From Selaginella moellendorffii (Eukaryota > Streptophyta > Lycopodiopsida > Selaginellales > Selaginellaceae), in contig NW_003314475.1 in NCBI RefSeq assembly GCF_000143415.4, positions 1 to 26,721 of the forward strand: a stretch of DNA of 26,721 bases. The letters run 5' to 3'. The position numbers and the translations under genes are program-made. The notes under the pieces are model-generated. The model was not told where the DNA came from, did not search any database, and saw only the letters and a program-made list of their open reading frames with translations. Below, in pieces: positions 1 through 10,899 of the stretch; the first letter of the stretch is position 1; every line of letters starts with the position of its first letter.

Positions 1-130
1 CTTGAGTAGGGTTCCCTAAAAAGGGTGATCACCAGTACAACTCCTCCTTGGGACAAGAATTTTGGGGGGGGGGAGAATTGTTAGGCACCAACTTTGACCA
101 TGTGGTCAATGTCAGTAAGGGTATATTAAG
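1..130 (+). mobile_element. 3' end of an LTR retrotransposon: polypurine tract and start of 3' LTR
   Basis: A run of ten Gs followed by AGAA (64-77) looks like a polypurine tract, the plus-strand primer of LTR retrotransposons. It is directly followed by TGTTAGGCACC from 79, a normal TG start for an LTR. The bases before it (1-63) would be the last stretch of the internal region, and no protein domain can be read in it. The end of this LTR cannot be fixed, because no second copy of it lies in the window. An accidental G-run next to a TG is the alternative. Confidence 0.45.
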
Positions 131-1328
131 GCATGTTAAGGTAAGGGACTTAACCTACCCTAGGGCTCATAGTGGAGTGGCAGCACAATGGAGTTTTTAA
201 AGTAGCTCGGGGGTGGTTGGGTGGTGAGGAACCTCAAGAAGTGACATAGCATAGTCTAGGGAGACGAAATCTCTATCTTTTTGTGCCGGATCGTAATAGT
301 GGGCACTAGCACCAAGGCTCCATGACTGGCCCTAGGGGGGAGGATCAGGAGCAATTGTGGGTGAGTGGTTATAGATTTCGAATCTTACTATCTCGATGGT
401 AAGCTTTTGCTAATTCTGATTGTTAAGTAGCATGCACTGTTTCATGAGCATCTTTATCATGACTTCTCCACTCCATAGGTTTTTGGAGACAGACACTTTC
501 TTTGTTTTCTTTCTCTATGGCTGCCTCACATTAAGTTTTCTGATTTCCTAGAGACATGAGTTTGGATTATGAATTGCCAAATAAGATCACTCTGCTGCAA
601 TGGAGCTAGCATACTTGGTGAGATGATTGTCAACCATCCTTCATTGATGGTTTGCTGAGACAATGACAGAAAAGAATGTTACTGTCGGTATAAAAAGTAA
701 AGACTTAAATCATAGCACTTCTCACTCAAGATTTTACTGGTGCACAAGGAGCTCCTAATGATCATCAGTGAGCTTCACATTTTATCTATGAGAGCGAGTG
801 TCATGTTGTCAATGGGGTGACATCACTCTTCCTCTTCCTGCCTGTCCAAAAAGAAACAGAACAGCTAGTCCACTTCACTGCTGCACTGCATTTCTCTCCA
901 CTGGCAGAGTGAGAACTTGTAGCCCTTCAGTGTTGCCAATAGGATTTTTGCGCTTGCCATTCTCGGATGCTCATCACATCCAACGATAATCCCAATTTGT
1001 GCTTGAGTTGTTTTAGAGGTTTTGGCCAGGCACACCCTATACAAGCAGAGGTGAGCTGGAGAGCTGAGCTTTGATCGTGTTGGCAATGCACAACACTGCA
1101 CAAAAGCCTGGCTGTAGGTTTTGGCGGAGCATAGGAAAAGTGTTTTTTCAAAATTTATTCTAAGATGGTGCAAATCTACCTTGTATGTATTAATATCCAA
1201 GTCTCACAGGCCTTTATATGCCTTTCTTTCTTAGAACAAACAAGGTCCTTCTGTATGACATGCTTTGCTTAAATGTATTAGACCTTTTGACTAGGGGATT
1301 TTCAGATAGCTTTCTATTAGTGATTCAC
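131..1328. other. No gene recognised; probably retroelement-derived
   Basis: Open frames here are short, lie on both strands and show no recognisable domain. Base composition is more balanced than in the AT-rich intergenic parts of the window, which fits LTR or other old retroelement sequence continuing from the left edge. I cannot identify an exon, RNA gene or promoter in it. Confidence 0.35.
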
Positions 1329-1856
1329 CCTGGACAAAGGCCAAATCTGGGCAGCCTTGTTGCTCCCTTCAAGTTGCCCTTGCCTTGTGTCATTAGATTC
1401 AGATTTTCTGTCCCATCTGATTCCCAGCTCAAGCTTTATGTGGTGCTCCCTCTCTGGTTTTGAACCTGTGTATAGCATTGTTTCTTGCTTGGATATGGAA
1501 ACTCCTGGAGTGGGCAAGCTGGTCTGCCCAGCTTTAACCTGGACAAAGGCCGAACCTGGGCAGCCGGGCTTGCGTCTTTGAAGTTTCCCTTGCCATATGT
1601 CAACAGATTTGGAGTCTGTATCTATCTGATCCCAGCTTAATTGCCCCTTTGAGTTAGGTGCCATGTGTTGCAGTCCAAGGACTTGGACACAGTGACCTCC
1701 AACCGGTCTTTCATTTGGAGTTAGTGTCCGATACAGTTCAACTGCGAATACCAGTCCAATGTCACCATGACTGAGTCCAAGGACTTGGAGATGGTGAGCT
1801 TGTAGGCCATCTTGGACATGGTGACTAATACATGTCGACTGCAAGTACCAGTCCAA
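1329..1856. repeat. Two sets of diverged tandem duplications (about 210 bp and about 100 bp period)
   Basis: The stretch starting CCTGGACAAAGGCC at 1329 recurs in diverged form at 1538, and the two copies can be followed for about 110 bp. A second set starts with TCCAAGGACTTGGA at 1674 and 1776, and its second half (ACTGC..TACCAGTCCAA) recurs at 1741 and 1838. This layering is common in LTR U3 regions and does not look coding, although a 179-codon frame happens to be open on the minus strand. Confidence 0.6.
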
Positions 1857-2013
1857 GGGGAAGTGAGTGGATGCGACTTCCCATGGCTCTCACCCTACCA
1901 TACTTCCAAGGGGGAGCTGGGGATGTGACTTCCCATGGCTCACACCCTACCATAATTGTGAGGGGGAGTTGGGGATGCAACTTCCTGTAGCTCACACCTT
2001 ACCATAATTTTGG
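1857..2013. repeat. Three tandem copies of a 52-53 bp unit
   Basis: Units begin at 1857, 1910 and 1962. Each has a G-run, then GTGGATGCGACTTCC-like sequence, then GCTCACACCCTACCATA-like sequence. Units two and three are closer to each other than to unit one. A subterminal or promoter-like repeat inside a retroelement LTR is the simplest reading. Confidence 0.85.
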
Positions 2014-2564
2014 TTCACCTTGGGCAATATGAATTGTACCCTCAGAATTTTTGTTTTTTATCTAGTAGCTCTTGCTACTGCACCCAGAAAATGGCTCAAT
2101 TCACTTGGGCATCCAGAATTCCAAATACCACAAACCGAGATGTGCATAGGCCACTGCACACTGGGAAAAGAACAACTCCCCAACACGGATACAGATGAGT
2201 GACCTATGCTCACATGAGGAAGCCAACTTGGTGCAGCTATGGGAGAGAATACAGCAAGCATGCTGGTCACCTACCCATAGTGGGGAAGAATGCCCCATAG
2301 GCAATAGGTTTCACAGCCATACTTGTTTAGCCCCATTCCAAATACCACAACCAAGTGACTCTCCTAGAAGAGCAAGAATACTATCAACCACACTACAAAC
2401 CTTGAGAATGGCATTTGTAAAACATTGGTGTCTTGTCTCTTTACATATACTTATTGTTAGCCCTTCAAGCCGGGTGTGAGAGAAGTCTTTGGTGCTATAT
2501 TCTTCCTGTCTTAACAACAGTAAGAATGTAGGGAAGACATAGACAATGACCTGAGGAATGTCAT
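2014..2564. other. No gene recognised
   Basis: Only short overlapping frames without domains are present. A short phrase (ATTCCAAATACCACAA) occurs twice, near 2117 and 2336, another sign of internal duplication. It probably belongs to the same retroelement-derived block. Confidence 0.35.
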
Positions 2565-2729
2565 GTTGTAAATATAAAGGGAAAAAGCCCATGAATAAAA
2601 GTGCACCCCCTTTTCCAATCAATTAAGGATCTTAGGATATTTAGGATTAAGCATCTTTGGGTTTGAATAATATTGAGTTGAGTGGCCTCCTGAGAAGTCC
2701 ATATTCAGAAATTTACATTTGGTATCAGA
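2565..2729 (+). mobile_element. LTR-like 3' end followed by tRNA-iMet primer-binding site
   Basis: The sequence runs to TTTACA at 2717 and is followed after two bases by TGGTATCAGA (2720-2729). That matches the complement of the 3' end of initiator-Met tRNA, the usual primer site of plant Copia and TRIM elements. A TATA-like AATATAAAGGG lies at the 5' side (about 2572). The same block, diverged, recurs at 25391-25541 in the same orientation. The 5' limit of the LTR is not visible, and the element body is cut off by the inverted duplication that starts at 2814. Confidence 0.5.
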
Positions 2730-3599
2730 AAGGTCTCAGGTCCAACTATATTGGTTGGCTAAAGGAATTATACCACATGTTGATTAACATTTGAGAGGTC
2801 CCATTTGCTCTAGTTGACTCTATCACCAACACACATCATAACATAATAAATAAAACTCATAACATTGTATCTTTGATCTTTTATAAGTGGAATTACTCAT
2901 TATGAAATCCCACTCTTAAGGATAGATTTGATGTGAATGGCTGCACGAGTGAAAATCTAGAAACTTGATATTCTGTGAGAGGAAGAAGCTAAAGCTTTAA
3001 AAAATCATACATGTCTATAGATGTTTATAGTGGCAGTGGTAGGGATTATTATTTTGTATTCTGCTCTATATGACTTACCATATTTGGTATGATCTATATC
3101 ATAGACTTGTAGTTTTAGAAAAAAAATTTGTCTATGTACTAAAATTCAAATTATATTATTAAGATATATGCATATTATAATATTTTTATTACAGTATTGA
3201 TAATTTTAGTGATAATATTATATTACAGTATTAAAATTATACATTAGTGATAATATTATAATTTTAACATTTAAAATGATTTATTAATTCACATATTTAT
3301 ATGTAACAAAAATTATATGTATTAAATCTATTCTGTAGCAATGTTTGCCAATACTTAGTAAATTTAAACGATTTTTAACTAATTACATTATTACAAATTG
3401 TTTTAATCATTCATCAACTTCTACACAACATTAGGTTTGAAAGCTCCAACTTGGCTTATACTTAGAAACCTGATACCACACACAACAAATTATAAAACAA
3501 TAGTAGAAAGAAATAAAACATACTTTTTGTTTTCTCACACATTTTTTCTTTTAAGTGTCAAGTCTAACTATAATTTTTTGGTATTTCTGTAGCTCTCAA

Positions 3600-4770
3600 G
3601 CTTGCAACAAATCTTCAGATTGTACATCTTTGATCAAATAGAGTCCATTACGGTCAAAAAAACAGTATATTCATCATCTTGTATTGCAGCCAGCTTACAT
3701 GCAGGCATCTCGACAATTTCATTAGCATCATCAAATGCAACCGCCCATATATGTCCAGTGCTGTCCAGAATACACAACTGTAGCATATTTGAAGTGAATA
3801 TCTCCAGAATCAGTGTCACAAGAGTTGCATTGCCACATACTTTCTGAAACCTGAGTAACCTTCTTGCCACATTGCCTTCCATTGACAACCTTCATGCATG
3901 CTGGGTAATAGAAGTCACCAGTCTGGAATTCTTTCACTGACACAATAACACGAAAAATAGCAGAGAACTCAGAAACCTTCAGGTTGATAGACAACATCTC
4001 ATTGTACCAGAAATCACTGCTTTAGAAGAAGAGTTGGTCACATGGACAAATATGGTTGTGTTGTAGCTAGCAACCATCCATTCACACAGCCATGAGACAT
4101 CTTCTAATTCAAGATCAACTAAAAGGTTAGAGCCACCTGTGACTGAAATGGACTTGCCATTGTAATCTGAAATCCGGCTGCCCTTCACGCATACAATAGG
4201 CCTCTCTCCTTGTCCAGGTTTCTCCTCGATTTATCTTCAGCCTTTGAATCCCACAGACACATGTCTATACTATGGCCCAATTCATCACTCAAAGAAAGCA
4301 TCCTCCTCATGAATGCTCCAGAATCCTTAGGAGAAATGTTTGTCCAATCCACATTACACCGCCAATCACGTCTACAAATGTCTCTTGGCCGAACTTAGAA
4401 GCAAGATCATCCTCTACACACTTGATCTCCATAGTCTTGCTTGCTTTTATCTCCCAATTTGATTTATATGGTGTATATGCAGGTTTAGAGCACTGTACAC
4501 CACTGTTCCCTGAAAATATATAGCACTGCCTTGCTCAATCTTGCTTGAAAGATGTTTTGCATTCTCGCCAAACCCAACAATACGTATTTCAGAATTCTCT
4601 GCATCAGCAACATCAACTGACATAACACACCCAGCTGTGCCTGTTTCAAAGAATACAAGTTTCCCTTTGTGTGTCACCTTGGTGCAAAAAGACCATCGAT
4701 AGCAGTGGTTGTTGATGTCCTTAATTGGCATCTCATTGATCATGAGCTTCTTAGAACTCTCTCCCTTAAC
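3600..4770 (-). pseudogene. RPA1-like: Replication protein A large subunit (RPA1-like) fragment, left copy
   Basis: RPA1 is the nuclear single-stranded DNA-binding subunit used in replication, repair and meiosis. Reading down the minus strand: a DBD-A OB fold (4743-4447, with MPIKD and VTHKGKLVFFE), a damaged DBD-B (FVDVIGGVMWIG to GSRISDYNGKSISVTGG, about 4385-4130), and a DBD-C with its zinc ribbon (3997-3730, YYPACM, GRQCGKKVT, WQCNSCD). The N-terminal protein-interaction domain is missing and the fragment is far shorter than the usual 600 or more residues. A one-base loss near 4485 shifts the frame between DBD-A and its last strand, and is shared with the right copy. About 42 bp of the DBD-A/DBD-B linker (junction near 4403) and about 10 bp further on are lost only here. 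The family call is firm, and loss of function is nearly certain. Confidence 0.88.
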
Positions 4771-5140
4771 ATGAAACAGAGAAAAAGAAATGTAATACTG
4801 TTATATACATACATACATAATATAATTAGTTACAAACAATTTATAACAAAGTAACTAATTTGTAATGTATTTAGACAAAACTAACATTAGTAGTCGTAGT
4901 GCTTTAAATTTATTTTTTTTATCAGAAGACAAATCTGGGAGTGTCATGTATATTTCAGTTGTCAGCTTGTCATTTATATTGTTTCTTTCTATTAACAAAG
5001 AAATATTCAAGCATCAAATTTCATAGGTGGCTATGTTAAAAGTTTTGAATGTGAAAGTGTCAGAAAGATTACTTGATTGTAAGAAGTTCAGCCTTTTCTA
5101 TATCATGATTTTTAAATACATATTCTGTAATTACATAACC

Positions 5141-5790
5141 TCAAAGGATATGCACTTTGGTGTTCATTGAATCACCAATGAAAGGCACATTGAGATTGTA
5201 AACATCTATCACTTTGGCTTCAGTTCCATCGTCTTGGACCATTGACACAACTTTGCAATCTCTAGAGACAGACCAGATATTCTTCTGGCTGCTTGCTGAG
5301 CAGAACATTAAGTTGTAGTTATCTGAGCGAGTAGAGTACGTCATAATCCACGAGTTTTTGTCACAAACGTGCCTCAATAATCCACACACAGTGGGCCTGT
5401 ATATTTGATTGGAGTGTACGAAGTAGTGTGATCCACGCAATGCCATTATATACATCTCTTTCCAGGTATGTAATACATTAGTGGGAGAATTAGGAATGTT
5501 TGTAAACAGCTGATTTACAAACCTTCTGATGTTGAAAGGTTGGGAATATATTCAATGGAATCGTTGCCCCCATCAATGAAAGTTCCCATGTAAGTCAATG
5601 CTTGAAGTGCCTAAAAAAAGACGCCTCAAGATAAACAAATCACAAACTTTAATGAGCATATGACCTCAAGTGCCGGGTTCTTTCAAATGTTCCCCATGTT
5701 TCCGTGCAAAGATCCAGTGCATTGTTCTAGACTCTGACCAATTCTGCATAAAAGCTTCATATGCTTCAACATCAGAAATCAAAGAGTAAA
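5141..5790 (-). pseudogene. Unrecognised gene fragment with preserved exons, left copy
   Basis: I do not recognise this protein. Minus-strand frames give an exon with FMQNWSESRTMHWIFARKHG (about 5770-5700), one with LTYMGTFIDGGNDSIEYIPN (about 5610-5525), and a long one from 5455 (MYIMALRGSHYF, YRPTVCGLLRH, VIDVYNLNVPF). The second and third are separated by a likely intron of about 60 bp starting GTTTGT. An in-frame TGA follows EPGT in the first. Both arms keep the same reading for the long exon with few changes, so it was real coding sequence. It sits between the OB-fold/zinc-ribbon fragment and the RPA1 fragment on the same strand and may belong to either or to a separate gene. The left copy is uninterrupted where the right copy carries a solo LTR. 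Confidence 0.5.
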
Positions 5791-5863
5791 GGCACAGATG
5801 TAAAGGCAAAGGTTTATTTTTTTGAAAGAATGTCAAAGTTTCTAGAATGCAAGAACTTGTTGA

Positions 5864-6746
5864 TTACACTTTGAAAGTGAGGTAAGCTTTTTCTCTTTCT
5901 GGTGCAAATGCTAGCACATCTTTGGACTCACTGATTAAGAATTTTCCCTTTGGTGGATGTCCAAACATGTAGTGTTTGGCTTTTGTAGGGTCTTCATTCC
6001 AAGACACTTTTGTTCCATACAGTTGATCAACCAAATGTGAAGGTATAGTTACTTGGAACGTGTCTTGTCCAAGGTGAAGCTGGGCCTTTAGCGTGATGTG
6101 TTCCTCTATAGGTCCTGCATATTTACATATTTTACATATTGCTTCATCTTTAGAAGTTTGTTGCAATCTTGATCCACAGTATGATGAACAAACTGTGTGT
6201 ATAAAAACTGGACGGAGCTTATCTACTTCAAGGTATCCAGGTATCTGCAAAACAACATGTATTTAATATGGGCTTGTTTCATTTCCTTTCGCACTTACCT
6301 CTGTGTATTCCCTTGCAATATTCTGAAAAACAGTGTCAAGGAATTATTTTGGCATCATCTATTATACATGAAACAATGCTTATGCCTGTGATATTTGCTC
6401 TCTTGAAATAACCATCTCCTTGGAAATTAATGAAACATCTTGTTGGTGGAGTTCCAGAAAAAAATTCATTCATCAACTCTTTGAATAATTCCATCATATT
6501 GCCATGGAATTTGAGCTGTCATTATATAGATTATTGTCACGAATCCACATGCTATATTGAACTTACTATTATCATATCAGACTCGTCGATGTTATCTGCT
6601 ATTGTGAGTTGACCACTGTTTTAGCCTATATCATTGATGCTCACTACAACACCTTCAGCAGAACCTACAGAGTCTCGGCCTCTACATGACTCCAAAAAGT
6701 TTGCAATGCTGACAGTTGGTACAGACAGACGAAGTTGTGGCACTAT
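5864..6746 (-). pseudogene. OB-fold plus zinc-ribbon protein fragment (RPA1/MEIOB/SHLD2-like architecture), left copy
   Basis: Four exons can be joined on the minus strand. Exon one is 6746-6567 (LSVPTVSIANFLES, GSAEGVVVSINDIG, LTIADNIDESDMII). Exon two is 6515-6386 (MELFKELMNEFFSGTPP). Exon three is 6322-6299 (NIAREYTE). Exon four is 6244-5864 (IPGYLEVDKLRP, VCSSYCGS, ICKICKYAG, ending LTFKV and a stop). Introns are 51, 63 and 54 bp; the middle one would use a GC donor. The first half reads like an OB fold, and the second has a C-x3-C/C-x2-C zinc ribbon set at the start of another OB-like fold, as in RPA1 DBD-C. An in-frame TAA after INDIG is present in both arms. The exact family is not certain: RPA1-related, MEIOB-like or shieldin-2-like are possibilities. 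No clear start codon is seen. Confidence 0.6.
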
Positions 6747-7011
6747 AAGCTATTACCTAAAAGCTTACGTTTTCTTCTTAGCATAAGAGATGCTCATCAT
6801 TGTGGTGGGTCAATAAAAAGAGATATGCCAGATGCACTGGGCCTGGGTTGGAACTCAAGTCATCATGTTGTTTCGCATTTCTCTAGCATGACTCCACATT
6901 CAAATATATATAACCACAGATACCACCTACTCAAAAATAAACTGGACATAACCATAAAGGAAGTGCATAGAAAGAAAAATAGGCAGCTAGCCTCTTCCCA
7001 CTCTTTCATGC

Positions 7012-7789
7012 ACTGTGCTCCATGCACAGTGTGCGAGTGGAATCCCGAATGGGACAGCCTTTCGCCTGATGAGCAGGCCAGGCTCAAGGCTCAGAAGAGC
7101 ATGAAATACGTTTGCCTCGACAGCTTACAGGTGCTCAACTCCGAAACTCTGGAACCGGTTGCCAAGGACGGTGTCACCATTGGTGAAGTTTGCATGCGTG
7201 GGAACATGGTGTTCAAGGGGTACTTGAACAATCCAGAGGCAATGCTGGAGAGCTTTAGAGGAGGATGGTTCCACTCCAGGAACTTGGCAGTTTGGCATCC
7301 CGATGGATACATCAAGATCAAGGATTGAGCCAAGGATATTATCATTTCTGGAGGGGAGAACATTAGCAGCCTGGAAGTGGAGAGCATCTTGTACAGGTAA
7401 AAGGAGAGTTTTTTTCTTCTTTGTTTCTCATTAAAGTTTGCTTCTTTTTCTTCCAGGCATCCAGCAGTGTTGGAAGCTGCTGTGGTGGCGCGGCCAGATG
7501 AGCAGTGGGGCGAGTCTTGTGCATTTGTGTCCCTCAAGCACGGCGTGAGAAGCAACAAGGAGGAGATACTCTCGTTCTCTCCACAGCATTTGCCAAAGTT
7601 CATGGTGCCAAAGAGCATCGTCATTCTCACGGCCTTGGACAAAACCGCGACTGGCAAGATCCAAAAACAGGTGCTGCGCAGCAAAGCAAGAGCTCTTGGC
7701 AGCATCAAGCAAATCAGCAAGCTCTACAAGCCAACTATTGAACTTGTAAAGCTTAAAATCGTTCACGGGCCTGGAAAATCCCCAGTCTA
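7012..7789 (+). pseudogene. Acyl-activating enzyme (acetate/butyrate-CoA ligase type), C-terminal half, left copy
   Basis: Enzymes of this plant AAE1/AAE7-like group activate short carboxylic acids to acyl-CoA through an acyl-adenylate. The reading is TVCEWNPEWD, GEVCMRGNMVFKGYLNNPEA, GGWFHSRNLAVWHPDGYIKI, DIIISGGENISSLEVES, a 60-bp GT-AG intron (7397-7456), then HPAVLEAAVVARPDEQWGES and KTATGKIQKQVLRSKA. The last holds the C-terminal catalytic Lys region. The whole ATP-binding N-terminal part is missing. A TGA at 7326-7328 interrupts IKIKD-AKDII, and the normal SGDL is SRNL, so the hinge and ribose-binding Asp is gone. Both lesions are shared with the right copy. One codon (Pro in GESPCAF) is lost only here. 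No peroxisomal SRL/SRM-type end is visible. Confidence 0.9.
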
Positions 7790-7799
7790 GCTTGGCAGT

Positions 7800-8863
7800 T
7801 TTAAACCAGTCAGCTACTGTTCCGTCTGTTGTAATGTTCTGGAATGACAAATAAATAAATAACATGCAAGAACCAAGAACGCAATTCATCTACCTCAAAC
7901 AGTAGCTTTGTCTTATCAGCTGTCACTCTTGCATATCCAAATGCCGACCTTCAAATCAAGCTCCATGAACTAAACTGTCGACAAAAAAAAAGGAAAGGTA
8001 GAATATCAATACCATATAAAGAGCTTGAATATAGGAAATAAAGCTGCAAGCTTACATTATGGGGGAAGTCATCCAGGCTGAATTCGGCCATGCCAACCAC
8101 GGCGTGAACTGGAGCCTATTAAATTCTAGTGTCAAAGAAATCAACACCCGCTAAATCCTTGATCGGGTGCTGCAGGCAGCGGCCCTGAAACACAGCACAA
8201 GTTCGCTCATAGTTGTGAACATGCCCCCAAACTGCTAAATCAACTTGTGCAAAAAAAAAAAAAAAGAAAAACGACAGTTTCATTCTAGTTTTCCCTTTGA
8301 AGAGCTTGTGTTTTACCTTGTTTCTCAAGAGCAATGGTTCCACAGCTGCTACAAATTTTGGATCCACATTTGGTAAAGTTTACAGTTGAGTGGAGTACAT
8401 AGGTCGATGACTGAAAGAAAAATAGCACACATCAGTTTACAGAATGAAAATGTGGATAAAAACAGTTACCCTGTGAAAACTATCCATGGTGTACTGAATC
8501 TGTCGACAAATTCAAGGTTGGATTTCATCCAAGCGTACTGTAGAAGAAGGTTTCATTGAAGTAAAGATGAAAAGAATAAGAATGCATACTTGTTCGCTGG
8601 TCAAGCTCCAGTCGTGTTCTGTAGAGATGACTGTGAAATGCACGGGGCTGATAGCCATCGAGTACCACATGTCTTGGACAGGCATCCGAAAATAAGTTCG
8701 ATATGGACTCCACACTTGCCACCTGAGTCTGGTGTGTTATACAAAGATCCTGAGCCTGGATAATCTCTGAAAACCACACAGATCAATCTACAAGTTTTCG
8801 TAAGACTTTGTGTGTATCTCGTGTGGTTTTCAATGGCTGTCATGTACACAGTCTTGGATGCTA
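7800..8863 (-). pseudogene. Plant purple acid phosphatase, C-terminal two thirds, left copy
   Basis: Purple acid phosphatases are secreted dimetal hydrolases that release phosphate. Minus-strand exons: 8863-8819 (PVASKTVYMTAIENHTR), 8766-8590 (DYPGSGSLYNTPDSGG, VHFTVISTEHDWSLTSEQ), 8537-8470 (YAWMKSNLEFVDR, IVFTG), 8410-8317 (HRPMYS, DPKFVAAVEPLLL), 8243-8056 (VDLAVWGHVHNYERT, APVHAVVGMAGFSL), 7974-7894 (FGYARVTADKTKLLFE) and 7838 onward. Introns are 52-81 bp. Metal-site motifs NH, GHR and GHVHNYER are kept. Lesions: TAA-TAG before APVHAVVG, a stop after MYSTQL, a donor after ENHTR that reads AT, and an acceptor before VDLAVWGH that reads AA. The N-terminal part is absent. It converges on the AAE remnant, whose 3' end it abuts. 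Confidence 0.9.
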
Positions 8864-9276
8864 CTGGAACAGTGACAGAGAAATGGAGGCAAGACCTGAC
8901 AGCTAGGTTTTGGATAGATTTGTAAAAGAGAAAGCAAGCCATACAATTTCAGCCAGCATAGAAGAACACGTAAACCAACCTTATCAAGATGGGGCACCAT
9001 GCATGCAGCACTGTACGCAACACCATTTTCTTACCAGAAGAAAATATATTTCCGAAGTACACTGAAAGAGAATTCTGCACACACACAGGGAAAGCAGAAG
9101 AGAGGGAGAACCTTGCAGTAACCCATAGATTTGCCTGCTCTTTGCATAGCACCTTGTGGTTCTCCTCGCTCTCGTTCACCCTAAAAGCCACAATTAAAAA
9201 GTTTCTGATTTGAAAAGTTACGACCTTTTGTAATTATATCTCAGCCGTTAGATCTTGGCATATGCCCAGAATAAGC
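8850..9276 (-). repeat. PAP upstream segment, copy 1 of 3
   Basis: The reverse complement of this stretch (from GGCATATGCC near 9260 down to the GTTCCAG acceptor at 8864) recurs on the plus strand at 22011-22440 and 26282-26714. It precedes the first recognised PAP exon and ends in a good polypyrimidine tract and acceptor, so it probably contains an intron and perhaps upstream PAP exons too decayed to read. Copies differ by small indels, for example in the run of CTCTCC before the GTGCAGAATTCTC stretch. Confidence 0.85.
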
Positions 9277-10899
9277 GTCCCAGCTCCATAACCACCTGTA
9301 AGAGGACTCTTGAAGTTGAAGAAAGCGAAGCTCCATATGAAGGAAGATATAATAAAATAACATTAATTTTTAGTATCTTTATAACTAAGAATAGTGTGCT
9401 AAATCAATTTTATTCTACAAGATTAGCATTTTCTAAAACATCCATCTTACAACTGATATAAATCCCAGCTGAAAATATGTTGCTTTTCTAATAAATTTCT
9501 TTAAAAATAGAGATTATATTTTATACTTAATGTAGATAATGGTATTCTATAGTATTTAATAAAGCCAAACATTTCTTAGAGTTAGAAGGAAGCAGTGGTT
9601 CTTGCAATATAAAATATATTTTAATTATTCATGTATATAGTAGTATGTTAGATAATTTTATAATTTTTAGTTTTATGTAATTTAAATCTATGTTTGAAAA
9701 ATCTAATTTATAGTATAAGAGAATGATGAAGTAGAGTGGATAAAATGAAAAACAATAACCCTTTACTCACAAATGATAAGTTTGATACAACAAAGTATAT
9801 TTTTTAGAAATGTAAATACAAAATAAATTAACCTTATATATATATTGATAATATTATTATATTAATATAAATATATTTAATATATAAATATGTTAATATT
9901 ATTATGTACATAGTAATGTGCTAGATCTATGTTTTCGATTAATAATTTATTTTTTATAATTTAAATATTTTATAGTTGATGTTCATTTTTAAAAATAATT
10001 TAGACTCATATCATCTCACTTCTTGAAGTTGTCCATGCTTAAAACTAATTAAATAGAGAACTCTTATAACTAATTTTATGTTCTCCATACAATTATTTAT
10101 AAACATTAAAAGAACTACTTAACAACATATCCATTGTTGGAGAAGCAGAAGTTGCAAAACTGGGTCAAGTTAGCCCATGCTTACTTACCTCATCATAAGG
10201 AGTTTGCTGAGCTTATTGTTGTCTATCACTGTGGATTTTACTTTATTTACTTATATATTTATATTATATGAAAAAATTAAGGTATGATATACTCTTAGTG
10301 TAATGTGCTGGTTGATGTGACCATGAAAAATTCACAAACCCTAATTTTTCTATGAAAATTCTTAATCCTGACAAGGATAACAAGGATTTATGGATTTGTA
10401 TTGCAAATTTCTTCTCTTATATGTGCATTCATTTAAAAAGTTAAAAAATAAAACTTTTGCAATTACTCTCCATAAGAGTTACTTTTAATTAGAAGTTTTT
10501 CTCCAAAACTTCTGGAATTTCAAAGATGAAGAAATAAAGGAAAAAAGAAATAAGAAAAATAAATAGCCATGTAAAATTAAAAGTAATTACATCTAATCAA
10601 TATTAGTATACAATTGTTTATCAAAATAATTTCTAGGAATTTCATTATATTATCTAGTGTCAGTAATGTATTAGTCAGATTCACTAACTAATATTAATAA
10701 CATTTCAAAATTTAACAAACTGCAGCTCCACTTCTTCAGTTTCTTAGTGTACTTTAGCTTCACTGTATTTTTAAATTGAAATGCATAGTTTTATCATAAA
10801 GCATTAGTACTGGTTTGTGTTAATACAAAATTATCTCTCTAATATAATTATATTTTTTGGATGTACCTCTTTTCAAACACCTCTAATGTAGTGTGATGA
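9277..10899. other. AT-rich spacer without recognisable gene
   Basis: The stretch is strongly AT-rich with many short palindromic TA runs (densest at 9830-9910). No open frame over 68 codons and no domain is seen. It forms part of the loop between the two inverted arms. Nothing here looks like an RNA gene. Confidence 0.6.

Larger units (their letters stand above)
2814..8106 (+). repeat. Left arm of a 5.3-kb inverted duplication
   Basis: This 5293-bp arm matches the reverse complement of 12911-20707 along its whole length once two insertions in the right arm are removed (right arm net about 5264 bp). Outer edges are TTGACTC at 2814 and GAGTCAA at 20707. Inner edges lie inside a PAP exon at CCACGGCGTG (to 8106) and CATGCCGTGG (from 12911). 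Identity by eye is high, very roughly 95%, in coding remnants, introns and AT-rich flanks alike, so this is a DNA duplication and not a retrocopy. It preserves the unoccupied sites of both right-arm insertions, near 5726 and 7895. Confidence 0.95.

Noticed and set aside
1317-1856. 179-codon frame on the minus strand
   Set aside because: It lies over diverged tandem duplications in retroelement-like DNA, no domain is recognisable, and a plus-strand frame overlaps it.
3455-3480. Primer-site-like TGGTATCAGG on the minus strand, and its twin at about 20055
   Set aside because: Only nine or ten bases match, no LTR end with CA precedes it, and the sequence before it reads TGTGTG. Probably chance.
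6735-7011. N-terminal part of the AAE open frame (MPDALGLGWNS.. to HSFMHC)
   Set aside because: This stretch is open and in frame with the AAE part but shows no AAE motif. It looks like intergenic or unrelated sequence read through, so the feature starts at the first family motif.
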